52,398 nucleotides of DNA from a virus, in IMG/VR virus record IMGVR_UViG_3300009285_007659, positions 1 through 52,398 of that record, one strand, 5' to 3'. Both the position numbers and the translations under genes were made by a program. Positions within the stretch are counted from its first letter, which is position 1; every line of letters starts with the position of its first letter. Of the stretch, positions 1 to 7,804 are shown piece after piece. The notes beneath the pieces are model-generated. The model was not told the DNA's origin, did no database searches, and worked only from the letters and a program-made list of their open reading frames with translations.

Positions 1-165
1 AAGCCTCCTCTTTTTTTCCTTTTCAAATTTTTTTGCTTTTTTCTTTTCAAATTTTTCTTTTTCTTTTAGTTCTCTTTTTAACTTTATAGAAGTTTTCATA
101 AGTTCTCTTTCCCTCTCAAGCAAAGCTAACGCTTTTTGGCGGACAGCAATTTTAGATTTTTTCTT
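1..165 (-). CDS. possible partial minus-strand CDS, charged coiled coil
   Basis: On the minus strand, reading leftwards off the window, one frame encodes a strongly charged helical stretch (for example ALLERERELMKTS, then LKRELKEKEKFEKKK). This looks more like a protein than the Phe/Ser-rich + strand reading of the same bases. No convincing start codon was found; the only in-frame ATG is at MKTS. It may be genuine foreign sequence joined near base 160. It is the only plausible minus-strand coding in the window. Confidence 0.25.
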
Positions 166-370
166 TGGGCAAGAGTTTAAATTTGAAATTGATGAAAAAG
201 GCAAGGAGATTATTATTGAGGCAAGTGCAGAATTAAAGCCACTTTTTGAGCTTTTTAAAAATAAATTCAAGGAAATGCTTGGTTTTGATTTGAAATTCAA
301 AGAGATTAAAGAGGTAGAGAAATCTAAAGGAAAAGAAGCTGAGGCTAAAAACAACCATAATGCTATATAA
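2..370 (+). CDS. 3' end of an unrecognised CDS, running in from the left edge
   Basis: A + strand frame is open from the window edge to a TAA at 368-370. From about base 165 the translation looks like a normal soluble, Lys/Glu-rich protein (includes FEIDEKGKEI, then KSKGKEAEAK near the end). Before that it is an unlikely run of Phe and Ser, which is the shadow of a Lys/Glu-rich frame on the other strand. Only the last 65-70 codons are credible. No family recognised. The real 5' part may lie beyond a sequence junction. Confidence 0.35.
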   Translation, partial: SLLFFSFSNFFAFFFSNFSFSFSSLFNFIEVFISSLSLSSKANAFWRTAILDFFFGQEFKFEIDEKGKEIIIEASAELKPLFELFKNKFKEMLGFDLKFKEIKEVEKSKGKEAEAKNNHNAI

Positions 371-402
371 ATACTTATAAATCTCAAATTTCTAATTATG
401 CT

Positions 403-783
403 ATGGCTGAAATTTATGGAAAAAGCAGTGATGTTCTTGGTATTTCTAATGAGCTCGATGCTGATTTGAGGATTATTGATCAAGAATTAGAAGAATTGTT
501 AAAAAAACAATCTGCAAAACAATCAAAAGATTTAACTATATTTACAAAACTTGCAAACGAATTATTTAATAAGATACAACAAAATATAAATACATTAAAT
601 GAAAACACAGTAACATTAGAAAAAAATATAATTACGGTTCACGAAAATCATAAAGAAACCAGAACAGTAACCAATGATTTAAGGCGGTGTTGTATCGAAT
701 TCGCGGAAATGTTTAACATTTTAATAAATTCTGAAACTAAAAAGATTCCAAATTTAAAAAATAAAAGTGAAAAACTTAATTAA
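403..783 (+). CDS. hypothetical coiled-coil protein
   Basis: 126 aa, not recognised. Residues about 20-90 are rich in Leu/Ile/Asn/Lys/Glu with heptad-like spacing, so a coiled coil is likely. Then comes a short segment with two adjacent cysteines (RRCCIEF) and a basic C-terminus. There is no signal peptide or membrane segment. No clear Shine-Dalgarno sequence precedes the ATG at 403, and another ATG at 398 is out of frame. The TATAAATA at 366-373 matches the T4 late promoter core, but such words are common in AT-rich DNA. The next gene starts one base after its stop. Confidence 0.6.
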   Translation: MAEIYGKSSDVLGISNELDADLRIIDQELEELLKKQSAKQSKDLTIFTKLANELFNKIQQNINTLNENTVTLEKNIITVHENHKETRTVTNDLRRCCIEFAEMFNILINSETKKIPNLKNKSEKLN

Positions 784-784
784 A

Positions 785-1264
785 ATGTTAGTAAAAATTA
801 AATATATCAACAAAACAATATTAATATTGGAACCTTTTATTAAAATAGTAGAAAAATTTAATTTACTCAAAAAAGATGTTTGCATATCATTTGACAATAG
901 ATTAAATTGTTATGGAAATTATCTATGGAATAACAAAAAACAAATTCATCATATTAAAATATCTCCATGTTGTTGTTCAAACATTCTCAAAAACGATAAA
1001 AAAATTGAATTAGATAAAATGTCAAAAATTTATAATTACATATCTACAACATTACATGAATTAAAACATGCTGAACAAAGAGAACACATGGGAGATAATT
1101 TTTTTAATACATCGTTCAATCATGCATCTAAAATAAAAAATTCTTCTTTAGCTGAATGGTACTCTCGGTGTGAAATCGAAGCTCGTACATATGAAAATAA
1201 TTGTATTCATTCTGCCGTTGAAATGTATCTTCGAGGTTGCAGCCGGTCTAAAAATCATATATGA
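785..1264 (+). CDS. small HELKH zincin-like putative metalloprotease
   Basis: 159 aa from ATG 785, one base after the preceding stop; an in-frame GTG at 767 would add six residues inside the upstream gene. Residues 91-95 read HELKH, an HExxH zinc-binding and catalytic motif on a predicted helix. A downstream Glu in the CEIEARTYE segment could be the third zinc ligand, as in gluzincin-like folds. A CCC cluster lies near residue 62. The size fits compact phage or toxin-like zincins, but no named family is recognised. It lies just upstream of a MoxR ATPase and a second HExxH protein, so the three may act together. Protease activity is inferred from the motif only. Confidence 0.6.
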   Translation: MLVKIKYINKTILILEPFIKIVEKFNLLKKDVCISFDNRLNCYGNYLWNNKKQIHHIKISPCCCSNILKNDKKIELDKMSKIYNYISTTLHELKHAEQREHMGDNFFNTSFNHASKIKNSSLAEWYSRCEIEARTYENNCIHSAVEMYLRGCSRSKNHI

Positions 1265-1295
1265 CCACACTGTCTACTAACAGGAGATATTTACC

Positions 1296-2282
1296 GTGTC
1301 GCTTAAAGACAAACTCAAGCTGTATTTAGACAAAAACTACAACGTTTTAATTTCTGGGAAACATGGAATTGGCAAAACAACTATCGCGAAAGAGTTAGCA
1401 AAAGAAAATAATTTAGTATTAAAGTATTATTCAGCCAGCACTCTAGATCCTTTTGCCGATTTGGTCGGCATTCCAGCTCCCGACTTTAAAACAAATTCAT
1501 TAAAGTTTTTTCGTCCAGACGACATTAAAACAGCAGAAATAATTTTCTTCGACGAATTAAATCGAGCACATCCTCGTGTATTGAATTCTGTTTTGGAAAT
1601 CATTCAATTTAAATCAGTCAATGGTGTAAAATTAGAAAATTTAAAAATGGTGTGGGCAGCTATAAATCCACCTAACGGCGATTATCAAGTAGAAGATTTA
1701 GATCCTGCTTTAGTTGATAGATTTCATGTTTTCATCAAAATGGAACCAGAAGTTAATTTAGAATATATGTCAAACCTTTTTGGAAAAAAGGTTGCTAAAG
1801 CTTTGAAAGATTGGTGGGATTTTGATTTAAGTGATGATCAGAGAAACTTAATTTCGCCACGAAGAATGGAATACGTAGGGTGCATGGTAAATGATGGGAT
1901 GGATGTCAGCGACGTTATGCCACCAGGAAATATCTTTCCAATACCTGATTTAAAGAATCGAATTGAAGCTGCTATTGGGTACAACAACGATGAAAACATC
2001 GACATTAACAAAGAAAGTATTTTAACAAAAAAAGAATATTTTGTTACTAAACTAAAAGAAAAGCCAAGTATTGCACTAAAACTACATCCAGTTATGGCAA
2101 TATTCAATGAACAGGAAATGTTTGATTGTCGAGACATCATAGAAAACATGCCAAAAGAAATTGTTGTCAAAATTTCTTCTAAAAAATTCAAAATAGTAAA
2201 ACGATATTTAAAAGAACTATTTGAAGCTGAAAAAATTGATCTTAAGCTGTATCCTAAAATATCAGAAGCATTCGGATTTTAG
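1296..2282 (+). CDS. MoxR-type AAA+ ATPase
   Basis: 328 aa starting at GTG 1296, preceded at 1281-1286 by a good ribosome site (CAGGAG). Walker A is GKHGIGKTT (residues 21-29), Walker B is IIFFDELNRAH (about 86-96), a sensor-1 Asn lies in AAINPP, and an arginine-finger-like DPALVDRF follows. This order is typical of MoxR/RavA-type AAA+ proteins, which remodel or activate partner proteins using ATP and usually pair with a VWA-domain protein. The next gene supplies such a partner. The combination is known in bacteria and in some large phages; the substrate here is unknown. Family call is confident, role is inferred. Confidence 0.85.
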   Translation: MSLKDKLKLYLDKNYNVLISGKHGIGKTTIAKELAKENNLVLKYYSASTLDPFADLVGIPAPDFKTNSLKFFRPDDIKTAEIIFFDELNRAHPRVLNSVLEIIQFKSVNGVKLENLKMVWAAINPPNGDYQVEDLDPALVDRFHVFIKMEPEVNLEYMSNLFGKKVAKALKDWWDFDLSDDQRNLISPRRMEYVGCMVNDGMDVSDVMPPGNIFPIPDLKNRIEAAIGYNNDENIDINKESILTKKEYFVTKLKEKPSIALKLHPVMAIFNEQEMFDCRDIIENMPKEIVVKISSKKFKIVKRYLKELFEAEKIDLKLYPKISEAFGF

Positions 2283-2344
2283 CTTACCAATCTTTTTAAA
2301 GTTAGACGTCTTTAGATTCCTTTTTCATACTACAGAAATCCATC

Positions 2345-3637
2345 ATGCATATCGAAAAGCGTTTTGAAAAAGCAGTTGAAGAACTGTATGAAAACAATTG
2401 CTATATTGCTGCTGAAATTACAAAATTAGGATATCCTAAATTAATTCCAGAAAATTCATATCCTCCTACAGCAGGTGTAGGATGGGACAAATTTAACAAA
2501 AGAATTGTATTTTTATTCAATGAAAAATTTGAAAAAACTCTTACAGACGAAGAGTTTAAGTTTGTTATTGCACATGAAGCGGTTCATGTAATTAACATGC
2601 ATGTTTTTCTATTCAAAGAAGAACAAGAAAGAAAAAAAGCAGCAAAATGGGATGAAGTTAAAGTATTCGACCACATTAGAAAATTGAATGTAGCTGCTGA
2701 CTGTGTTGTGAATGATTCACTTATATATTTATACAATTTCAATAAACTAGAAGCTCTTGGTACAGTTAATGACAAATCTTTGCGTCCACTGTACGGAGAA
2801 GAAGTAGTTCAATGCCAGTGCCATGATTTAACTGTCTTTGAAGTATTCTATTTGCTTCCAGATAAATACGAAGGAGAAGATGCAGACCATGATTCATGGG
2901 AACAATTTTTTGAAGCTGATGGCTCTGTAAATAAAGACTTCATTCAAAAAATTAAAAACTTCATTTCTGGAAAAATTGAAAATTCTGCTTGTTCTGATAA
3001 AGAACAGGAATTTATTTCAAAAATGAAGGAAGCAATGATAAACAGTAAAGATAAAAATGCGTCTAAAGCAGGAGAAGATGCAAAAGGAAGTTCTAGAGAA
3101 ATTTCTCTTACAAATAATGCTTTAAATTGGAATAAGATTTTATTTGCTTTAACCGATATCAGAAAATATGAAGATGTGTGGAATAAGCCAAACAAAAAAA
3201 CAATTAGTGTTTATCCTGATTGCATTTTGCCATCTTGCAAAGAAATAGAAAAAGAAAAGTTATTTATTGCTATAGATGCATCTGGATCTATCAATTATGA
3301 CATATTATCATTATTTGTAAGCGTTTTAAAGAACAGTCCTCCGTTCTTTAAAATAGAAGCTATATCTTTTGATACACAATGTTATAAATATAATATTAGT
3401 TCTTCGGATAGACCGCAAGGTGGTGGTGGAACAGCTTTCAATATAGTTGAAGAATATATTTTAAAAAACTATAAAAAATATCCAAAAGCAGTTGTAGTAC
3501 TAACAGACGGAGATAATTACGATGGTGTTGTAATACCAAAATATGCTAATCGTTGGATTTGGTTATTATATGGCACTCAAACAAACAAAAACATCAAACA
3601 TATGAAATGCTATAATATACAAAAATTGTTAAAGTAG
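2345..3637 (+). CDS. metallopeptidase-like protein with C-terminal VWA-like domain (DUF2201 type)
   Basis: 430 aa. The N-terminal part contains HEAVH at residues 77-81, an HExxH zinc motif in a predicted helix. The middle is charged and probably flexible. The C-terminal part starts a von Willebrand A-like fold with a MIDAS signature DASGS near residue 310, followed by a Gly-rich GGGGTAF segment and LTDGDN. This is the organisation of the DUF2201/VWA-like metallopeptidase family normally encoded beside MoxR ATPases, and the MoxR gene is directly upstream. A plausible role is metal-dependent binding or clipping of a target controlled by the ATPase. The target is unknown and catalysis is not shown. 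Confidence 0.8.
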   Translation: MHIEKRFEKAVEELYENNCYIAAEITKLGYPKLIPENSYPPTAGVGWDKFNKRIVFLFNEKFEKTLTDEEFKFVIAHEAVHVINMHVFLFKEEQERKKAAKWDEVKVFDHIRKLNVAADCVVNDSLIYLYNFNKLEALGTVNDKSLRPLYGEEVVQCQCHDLTVFEVFYLLPDKYEGEDADHDSWEQFFEADGSVNKDFIQKIKNFISGKIENSACSDKEQEFISKMKEAMINSKDKNASKAGEDAKGSSREISLTNNALNWNKILFALTDIRKYEDVWNKPNKKTISVYPDCILPSCKEIEKEKLFIAIDASGSINYDILSLFVSVLKNSPPFFKIEAISFDTQCYKYNISSSDRPQGGGGTAFNIVEEYILKNYKKYPKAVVVLTDGDNYDGVVIPKYANRWIWLLYGTQTNKNIKHMKCYNIQKLLK

Positions 3638-3643
3638 AATTTC

Positions 3644-3850
3644 ATGAACACAAAAGATTTATTAGTCGAAGTACCAGATAAAATTGATGATAATTTTGAC
3701 GTAGTAGTTTCGCTAACGCTGCAAGGTCAAGACTGGAAAGTGAAAATTTTAAAGTCTGGCAACTATCCAGTCATTGACTATAAGGTGCTAAAATTTCTTT
3801 TCATGAAGGCAGCGCTTCAATTTTGTGAGACCCTTAATGAAGAGACATAG
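3644..3850 (+). CDS. small hypothetical protein, paralogue of the next gene
   Basis: 68 aa, starting six bases after the VWA gene. It is acidic at the start, then has a beta-like segment (VVVSLTLQ, W, KILK) followed by a helix ending FCETLNEE. The same pattern of positions occurs in the next protein: F-x-V-V, a central Trp, KVLKFLF versus KLKYMVL, and FCETL versus FCEKI. The pair therefore looks like a tandem duplication. No known family recognised. It overlaps the start of the next gene by 14 bases. Confidence 0.6.
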   Translation: MNTKDLLVEVPDKIDDNFDVVVSLTLQGQDWKVKILKSGNYPVIDYKVLKFLFMKAALQFCETLNEET

Positions 3851-4040
3851 AGAGAAATCAAAAGCAAGATTTAAAGTTGTTTTTGATTTTAATGACTTAG
3901 AATGGACTGCACAAATATTTGCAACATCAAAAGACGCAGATGTGCCTAGAGAAAAATTGAAATACATGGTTTTACAAGCTGTAATTGGATTTTGTGAAAA
4001 AATTGATGACGGAGAATTAGACGTCACCTTGGTACATTAA
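3837..4040 (+). CDS. small hypothetical protein, paralogue of the preceding gene
   Basis: 67 aa from ATG 3837, inside the end of the upstream gene; an in-frame GTG at 3825 would add four residues. The N-terminus is very basic (MKRHREKSKAR). The rest follows the pattern of its neighbour: beta-like FKVVFDF, a central Trp in LEWTAQIF, then helix KLKYMVLQAVIGFCEKIDD. The stop overlaps the start of the nuclease gene (TAATG). The pair may form a complex or bind nucleic acid, but that is a guess. No family assignment. Confidence 0.6.
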   Translation: MKRHREKSKARFKVVFDFNDLEWTAQIFATSKDADVPREKLKYMVLQAVIGFCEKIDDGELDVTLVH

Positions 4041-4858
4041 TGACACCATCAAAACTAAAAGTTATTTCTTTTTCAGCATTAATGGATTGGAATTATTGTC
4101 CACATTATTTCAAACTTACCAAAATTGATAAGGTTGTAGCTTTTCAAGGAAACGTTTATACATATTGGGGAACCATTCTACACCACAACCTTCAGGCAGT
4201 TTTAAAAAACACCACAACTCCACAGCAAGCATCTGAAAGGCTAACAAGAACTTGGAAAAAATTCTGTACATTGTTTAAACAAAAACAATGCGTAGGATGG
4301 GAAGTTTCTGCTTCGAAAGTTCTTTATGATATTCACAATATATTGAAACAACGTTTTGGAAATTATTCAGTTATTAATATAGAAAAAAGATTAGAATCAG
4401 ATGTAGGAGAACAATGGCCACAAAAATTTAAAGGATTTATAGATGTTGTCCTAAAGCTTGAAGACGACACTATAGTAATTATTGATATTAAATCTTGTTC
4501 TTCTCATTTTGCATTTAAAATGTTTAAAGATAAATTTAAAGATTATCAACTAATTTTATATAAAAATTTTTTAATGAAACAGTGTCCAGAGTATAAAAAT
4601 GTAAATACATTCTTTTTGACAGTAGAAAGGAATCCACGTTCAAAAAACCCTGTAGAATTACTAGAAATTACATCTGGCAAAATAAAGATTAAAAATTCTC
4701 TTGCTTGGCTCTATAAAGCTTTATTTTCGATAAACAATGAAATATTTCCAAAAAATAAATTAGCATGCCATAAATTCGCCTCTCCAGAAATACAAGAAGG
4801 AAAATCTTGTATTTTTCATGGAACTTCCCACTGCCCTGCCAAACGAATTAATTTCTAA
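4040..4858 (+). CDS. Cas4/RecB-like PD-(D/E)XK nuclease with predicted Fe-S cysteines
   Basis: 272 aa. The PD-(D/E)XK core is visible: a histidine motif (GTILHH, His48/49), Asp135 in GFIDVV, then Asp149-Ile-Lys151 in IIDIKS, followed by a QLILYK segment like the QxxxY motif of RecB/Cas4 nucleases. One Cys near the N-terminus (Cys20, in NYCPHYF) and three near the C-terminus (Cys242, Cys256, Cys264) match the one-plus-three arrangement that holds a 4Fe-4S cluster in Cas4 and AddB. Expected role: DNA exonuclease in phage recombination, replication or host DNA degradation. No Cas1/Cas2 or repeats are nearby, so a CRISPR role is unlikely. Confidence 0.75.
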   Translation: MTPSKLKVISFSALMDWNYCPHYFKLTKIDKVVAFQGNVYTYWGTILHHNLQAVLKNTTTPQQASERLTRTWKKFCTLFKQKQCVGWEVSASKVLYDIHNILKQRFGNYSVINIEKRLESDVGEQWPQKFKGFIDVVLKLEDDTIVIIDIKSCSSHFAFKMFKDKFKDYQLILYKNFLMKQCPEYKNVNTFFLTVERNPRSKNPVELLEITSGKIKIKNSLAWLYKALFSINNEIFPKNKLACHKFASPEIQEGKSCIFHGTSHCPAKRINF

Positions 4859-4871
4859 AGTTCTTCAAAGT

Positions 4872-4940
4872 TTGTATACAATTTTCATACTTTTTGTATA
4901 CAACCGTCCTATATAGTTGTATACAAAACTTTGTATACAG
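4872..4940 (+). promoter_or_regulatory. array of four TTGTATACAA palindromes (likely operator)
   Basis: Three perfect copies of the palindrome TTGTATACAA lie at 4872-4881, 4894-4903 and 4917-4926. A fourth with 9 of 10 bases (TTGTATACAG) is at 4931-4940. Centre spacings are about 22, 23 and 14 bp, so the first three are near two helical turns apart. They fill the gap between the nuclease gene and a small ribbon-helix-helix-like gene, and the last overlaps its translation start region. The simplest reading is an autoregulatory operator, probably overlapping a promoter. Confidence 0.7.
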
Positions 4941-4951
4941 GCGGTTTAATA

Positions 4952-5167
4952 ATGTTTAGGACTTATTCAAAGACATTCAGAAATATAAAAATGTTGTCAG
5001 CAAGAATCGAACAAGATGATTATGATAAATTTGATAAACTTGTTAGATATTCAATGGGATTAAAAGTTCAAGATGTATTGAATTTATTTGTAGTAGAATT
5101 GATAAGTGGAAGTATCATGATTTCTGGCTCTCATATTATTACTGGTGATGGTCATATGACATACTAA
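4952..5167 (+). CDS. small ribbon-helix-helix-like putative DNA-binding protein
   Basis: 71 aa from ATG 4952; a TTG at 4931 would add seven residues but begins inside the fourth palindrome. The sequence has a short beta-like strand (KMLSARIEQ), a helix (DDYDKFDKLVRYS) and a second helix (KVQDVLNLFVVELI). That is the strand-helix-helix order of MetJ/Arc/CopG-type dimeric regulators, with a Gly-Leu turn between the helices. It sits directly behind four palindromic boxes, which suggests it represses its own operon and perhaps the downstream glycan genes. The family call rests on pattern only. Confidence 0.5.
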   Translation: MFRTYSKTFRNIKMLSARIEQDDYDKFDKLVRYSMGLKVQDVLNLFVVELISGSIMISGSHIITGDGHMTY

Positions 5168-5180
5168 GCAGGAGATTTAA

Positions 5181-5411
5181 ATGAATGAATGGAAAAAAGT
5201 AGTAGAAGATGGGCAAACATATTGGCTTCATGAAGAATATGGAAATATTTTGGAACTTACCAACAAAACATTTGTTGCACTGAAACCTTCCATTATTAGG
5301 TTTGGGCCATTCAAAACAATACAGGCTGCACAGCAATCCCTTGAAGACAAGGACAATACGCTAAAAGATACTTTGGAAGCACTAAATCAATCATTAACAT
5401 TTAAGGAATAA
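5181..5411 (+). CDS. hypothetical small protein
   Basis: 76 aa with a good ribosome site (AGGAG about 9 bases upstream of the ATG). The N-terminal half looks like a small beta sheet rich in aromatic residues (WKKVVEDG, TYWLHEEYGNIL). The C-terminal half is helical (KTIQAAQQSLEDKDNTLKDTLEAL). Short proteins of this layout, with an early Trp and a following helix, are common in phages, but I assign no function. It ends two bases before the intein-containing glycosyltransferase and is probably co-transcribed with it. Confidence 0.6.
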   Translation: MNEWKKVVEDGQTYWLHEEYGNILELTNKTFVALKPSIIRFGPFKTIQAAQQSLEDKDNTLKDTLEALNQSLTFKE

Positions 5412-5413
5412 AC

Positions 5414-7804
5414 ATGACAGACAAACATAAGATCTTAACATTCGGAGATCATCCCCTGGTCCCTAGTGGTGTCGGCAGCCAGTCAAAATATTTATTTGAA
5501 GGACTTCTGAATACTGGAAAGTATAAGATTAGAAGTTTAGGTGGTGCTATTCGGCATGAAGATTATCGTCCATTGAAAATCAATGAATATGGCGATGATT
5601 GGATCATCTATCCTGTAGATGGATATGGAAATGAACATATTGTTCGGCAAATGCTAGAAGTAGAAAAGCCAGACGCTATATTCATGTTTACAGATCCTCG
5701 GTTTTATATTTGGCTCTTCAATATGTCGGATGAAATTCGCGATAGAGGAATTCCAATTCTTTATAATCATGTTTGGGATGCTTATCCTGTTCCTGATTTT
5801 AACAAAGGATTTTATGAATCAGTAGATTTTCTTGGATGCATTTCAAAACTTACACATGATATTGTATGTAAATTAGGTCTTGAAAATAATTCAGCATACA
5901 TTCCTCATGCCGTAGATGAAAATATTTTCAAGCCCATGGAAAAAGAAAATCTCTTAAAACAAAAAGCTTTTGCATTAGGAGAAAACAAAGATAAGTTTGT
6001 TGTTTTTTATAATAGTCGAAATGCTCGACGCAAAATGACATCTGATGTTGTCAAGGTATTTTCGTATTTACTCAAGGCAATTGATAAAGATGATGCATTT
6101 TTGTTGATGCATTGTGATCCTCATGACCAAGAAGGCGCTGATTTATTGGCTGTATCTAGAATGTTAGGATTAAAGCCTCACCAAATTAGCTTTTCAAATA
6201 AACGAGTCCCTCCAGAACAAGTTGCCTTATTCTATAATATTGCTGATGTAACTATTAATGTAAGTTGTTTGCCAGCAGGCACAAAAATATTGACAAACAA
6301 TGGTTACGAAAGCATTGAAAATATTAAAATTGGTGAAAACGTTCTTACGCACAAAGGACAATTCCGAAAAGTTGTAAAAACATATGAACGTCAGGAAACA
6401 GAAAAAGTTTTAAAAATTAAACCATTTTGCATGCCTGAAATTACTATAACCGAAGAACATCCTTTTTATGGAATCAAAAGAAATAATGTTCCAATGAACG
6501 AAGTAACTGATTCTATTTTAGATAAATTTGAATTCATCAAAGCTAAAGATTTAGAAAAGTCAGATTTAGTTGCATTTCCCATCATTCAAGATTCAGAATG
6601 CGTTTATGAAAATATTGAATATGATTTAAATGCACTACAAGAAGAGCATCAAATTTATAAATATCTTAAATTAAACGAAGATAAATCCAAGATTTCAGCG
6701 TGCTTTAATGATAATAAACATTTTATAAATAGAAAGTTGAAACTAAACAATAATTTATCTTATTTGATGGGAAGGTGGGTTGGAGACGGAAGCACAAACG
6801 CAATGTCAATTTGCTTCACTCCAGACGATACAGATGGTGTAAAAAAGTGCATCAATATTATGAAAGAAGTATTCGGGGTAACTCCTAGCTTTAGCATTGG
6901 AGAAACAGTAAACACAGTAACGCTATATCAAGCAGACAAACTTACTTCTATGTTATTTAAGAAAGTGTGTGGGGAATATTCTGCTGGAAAGAAAATTCCA
7001 AAGCATGTTTTGTATAATAAGGATAAAACTATTTTACAAAGTTTTATTCAAGGATATCAAGATTCAGACGGAACATTTTACGAAAAAAATATTAAAATTA
7101 CTACAATCTCAAAAGAACTAGCTTTACAATATTTTAGTGCAGTATTGCGGCTAGGATATAAACCATATTTCAGAATGGAAGAAAATGCTTCTGGGTATGA
7201 AAATGGAAAGACACAATATTTAGTAAAATATGCAACAACTGTAACAGAAAATTGTTCCAATAGAAGTTGGATTAGAGGAAAGTATTATCTATGTTCTATC
7301 GATAAAATTGAATTAATCGAACTAGAAAAGCCACTAACCGTATATAATTTAGAAGTGGAAGAAGACAATTCTTATGTTGCAGAAAATCAAATTCTCCATA
7401 ATTGTAACGAGGGATTCGGACTAAGTTGTTTAGAATCGTTAATGTGCGGTACTCCAGTCATTGTCAATAAGACAGGTGGATTGCAAGATCAGCCAGTTGA
7501 TGACGAAGGAAATGTCCTTGGAGCTTTAATTGAACCAGCAGTACGAAGTTTAACAGGCTCACAGCAAATTCCATACATTTATGACGAACGATGCACAGAT
7601 GAAGATATTCTTAATGCTTTATTGAAAATGTATAAAATGTCTTGGGATGAAAGAAAATTACTAGGACGTAAAGCACACAATTGGGCATTGAAAGCTTTTG
7701 GCATGAAGCAGATGGTTTCACGATGGGATGATGCTTTTGAAAAGTACATTTCGCTGTATAGAAACAATAAGAACTATCATCGAATTAAATTCAGCAAAGT
7801 ATAA
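5414..7804 (+). CDS. GT4-family glycosyltransferase interrupted by an intein
   Basis: 796 aa precursor. The exteins form a GT-B fold glycosyltransferase of the GT4 type. The N-terminal glycine-rich loop is PSGVGSQSKYLFEGL. The C-terminal donor-binding motif is EGFGLSCLE (EX7E), followed by LMCGTPVIVNKTGG. Residues 285-663 are an intein inserted two residues before this motif, so the unspliced protein should be inactive. After splicing the enzyme is about 417 aa, normal for GT4. It opens the glycan cassette and is followed 32 bases later by another GT4-containing gene. The donor sugar and acceptor cannot be read from sequence. Confidence 0.9.
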   Translation: MTDKHKILTFGDHPLVPSGVGSQSKYLFEGLLNTGKYKIRSLGGAIRHEDYRPLKINEYGDDWIIYPVDGYGNEHIVRQMLEVEKPDAIFMFTDPRFYIWLFNMSDEIRDRGIPILYNHVWDAYPVPDFNKGFYESVDFLGCISKLTHDIVCKLGLENNSAYIPHAVDENIFKPMEKENLLKQKAFALGENKDKFVVFYNSRNARRKMTSDVVKVFSYLLKAIDKDDAFLLMHCDPHDQEGADLLAVSRMLGLKPHQISFSNKRVPPEQVALFYNIADVTINVSCLPAGTKILTNNGYESIENIKIGENVLTHKGQFRKVVKTYERQETEKVLKIKPFCMPEITITEEHPFYGIKRNNVPMNEVTDSILDKFEFIKAKDLEKSDLVAFPIIQDSECVYENIEYDLNALQEEHQIYKYLKLNEDKSKISACFNDNKHFINRKLKLNNNLSYLMGRWVGDGSTNAMSICFTPDDTDGVKKCINIMKEVFGVTPSFSIGETVNTVTLYQADKLTSMLFKKVCGEYSAGKKIPKHVLYNKDKTILQSFIQGYQDSDGTFYEKNIKITTISKELALQYFSAVLRLGYKPYFRMEENASGYENGKTQYLVKYATTVTENCSNRSWIRGKYYLCSIDKIELIELEKPLTVYNLEVEEDNSYVAENQILHNCNEGFGLSCLESLMCGTPVIVNKTGGLQDQPVDDEGNVLGALIEPAVRSLTGSQQIPYIYDERCTDEDILNALLKMYKMSWDERKLLGRKAHNWALKAFGMKQMVSRWDDAFEKYISLYRNNKNYHRIKFSKV
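6266..7402 (+). mobile_element. intein with LAGLIDADG homing endonuclease
   Basis: A 1137-bp (379-residue) in-frame insertion. It begins with Cys (CLPAGTKILTNNGYESIE, block A), has a TEEH in the block B position, two LAGLIDADG-like helices (LMGRWVGDGS and FIQGYQDSDGTF), and ends with block F/G residues (VYNLEVEEDNSYVAEN) and the terminal His-Asn followed by Cys +1. This is a complete class 1 intein with all splice-junction residues present, so splicing is expected. It interrupts the conserved donor-site motif of the glycosyltransferase, typical of inteins that favour conserved sites. Confidence 0.92.

Noticed and set aside
366-373. TATAAATA as a T4-type late promoter
   Set aside because: It matches the core, but similar AT words occur inside genes here (for example near 585) and no copy sits before the structural genes. 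Not listed as a promoter.
1838-2191. Minus-strand ORFs such as 1838-2191, 3788-4027 and 27480-27788
   Set aside because: They lie antisense to well-supported genes and their translations lack recognisable family features.
4040-4940. CRISPR array or Cas operon (Cas4-like gene followed by repeats)
   Set aside because: The repeats are 10-bp palindromes without unique spacers of constant length, and no Cas1/Cas2 genes are present.
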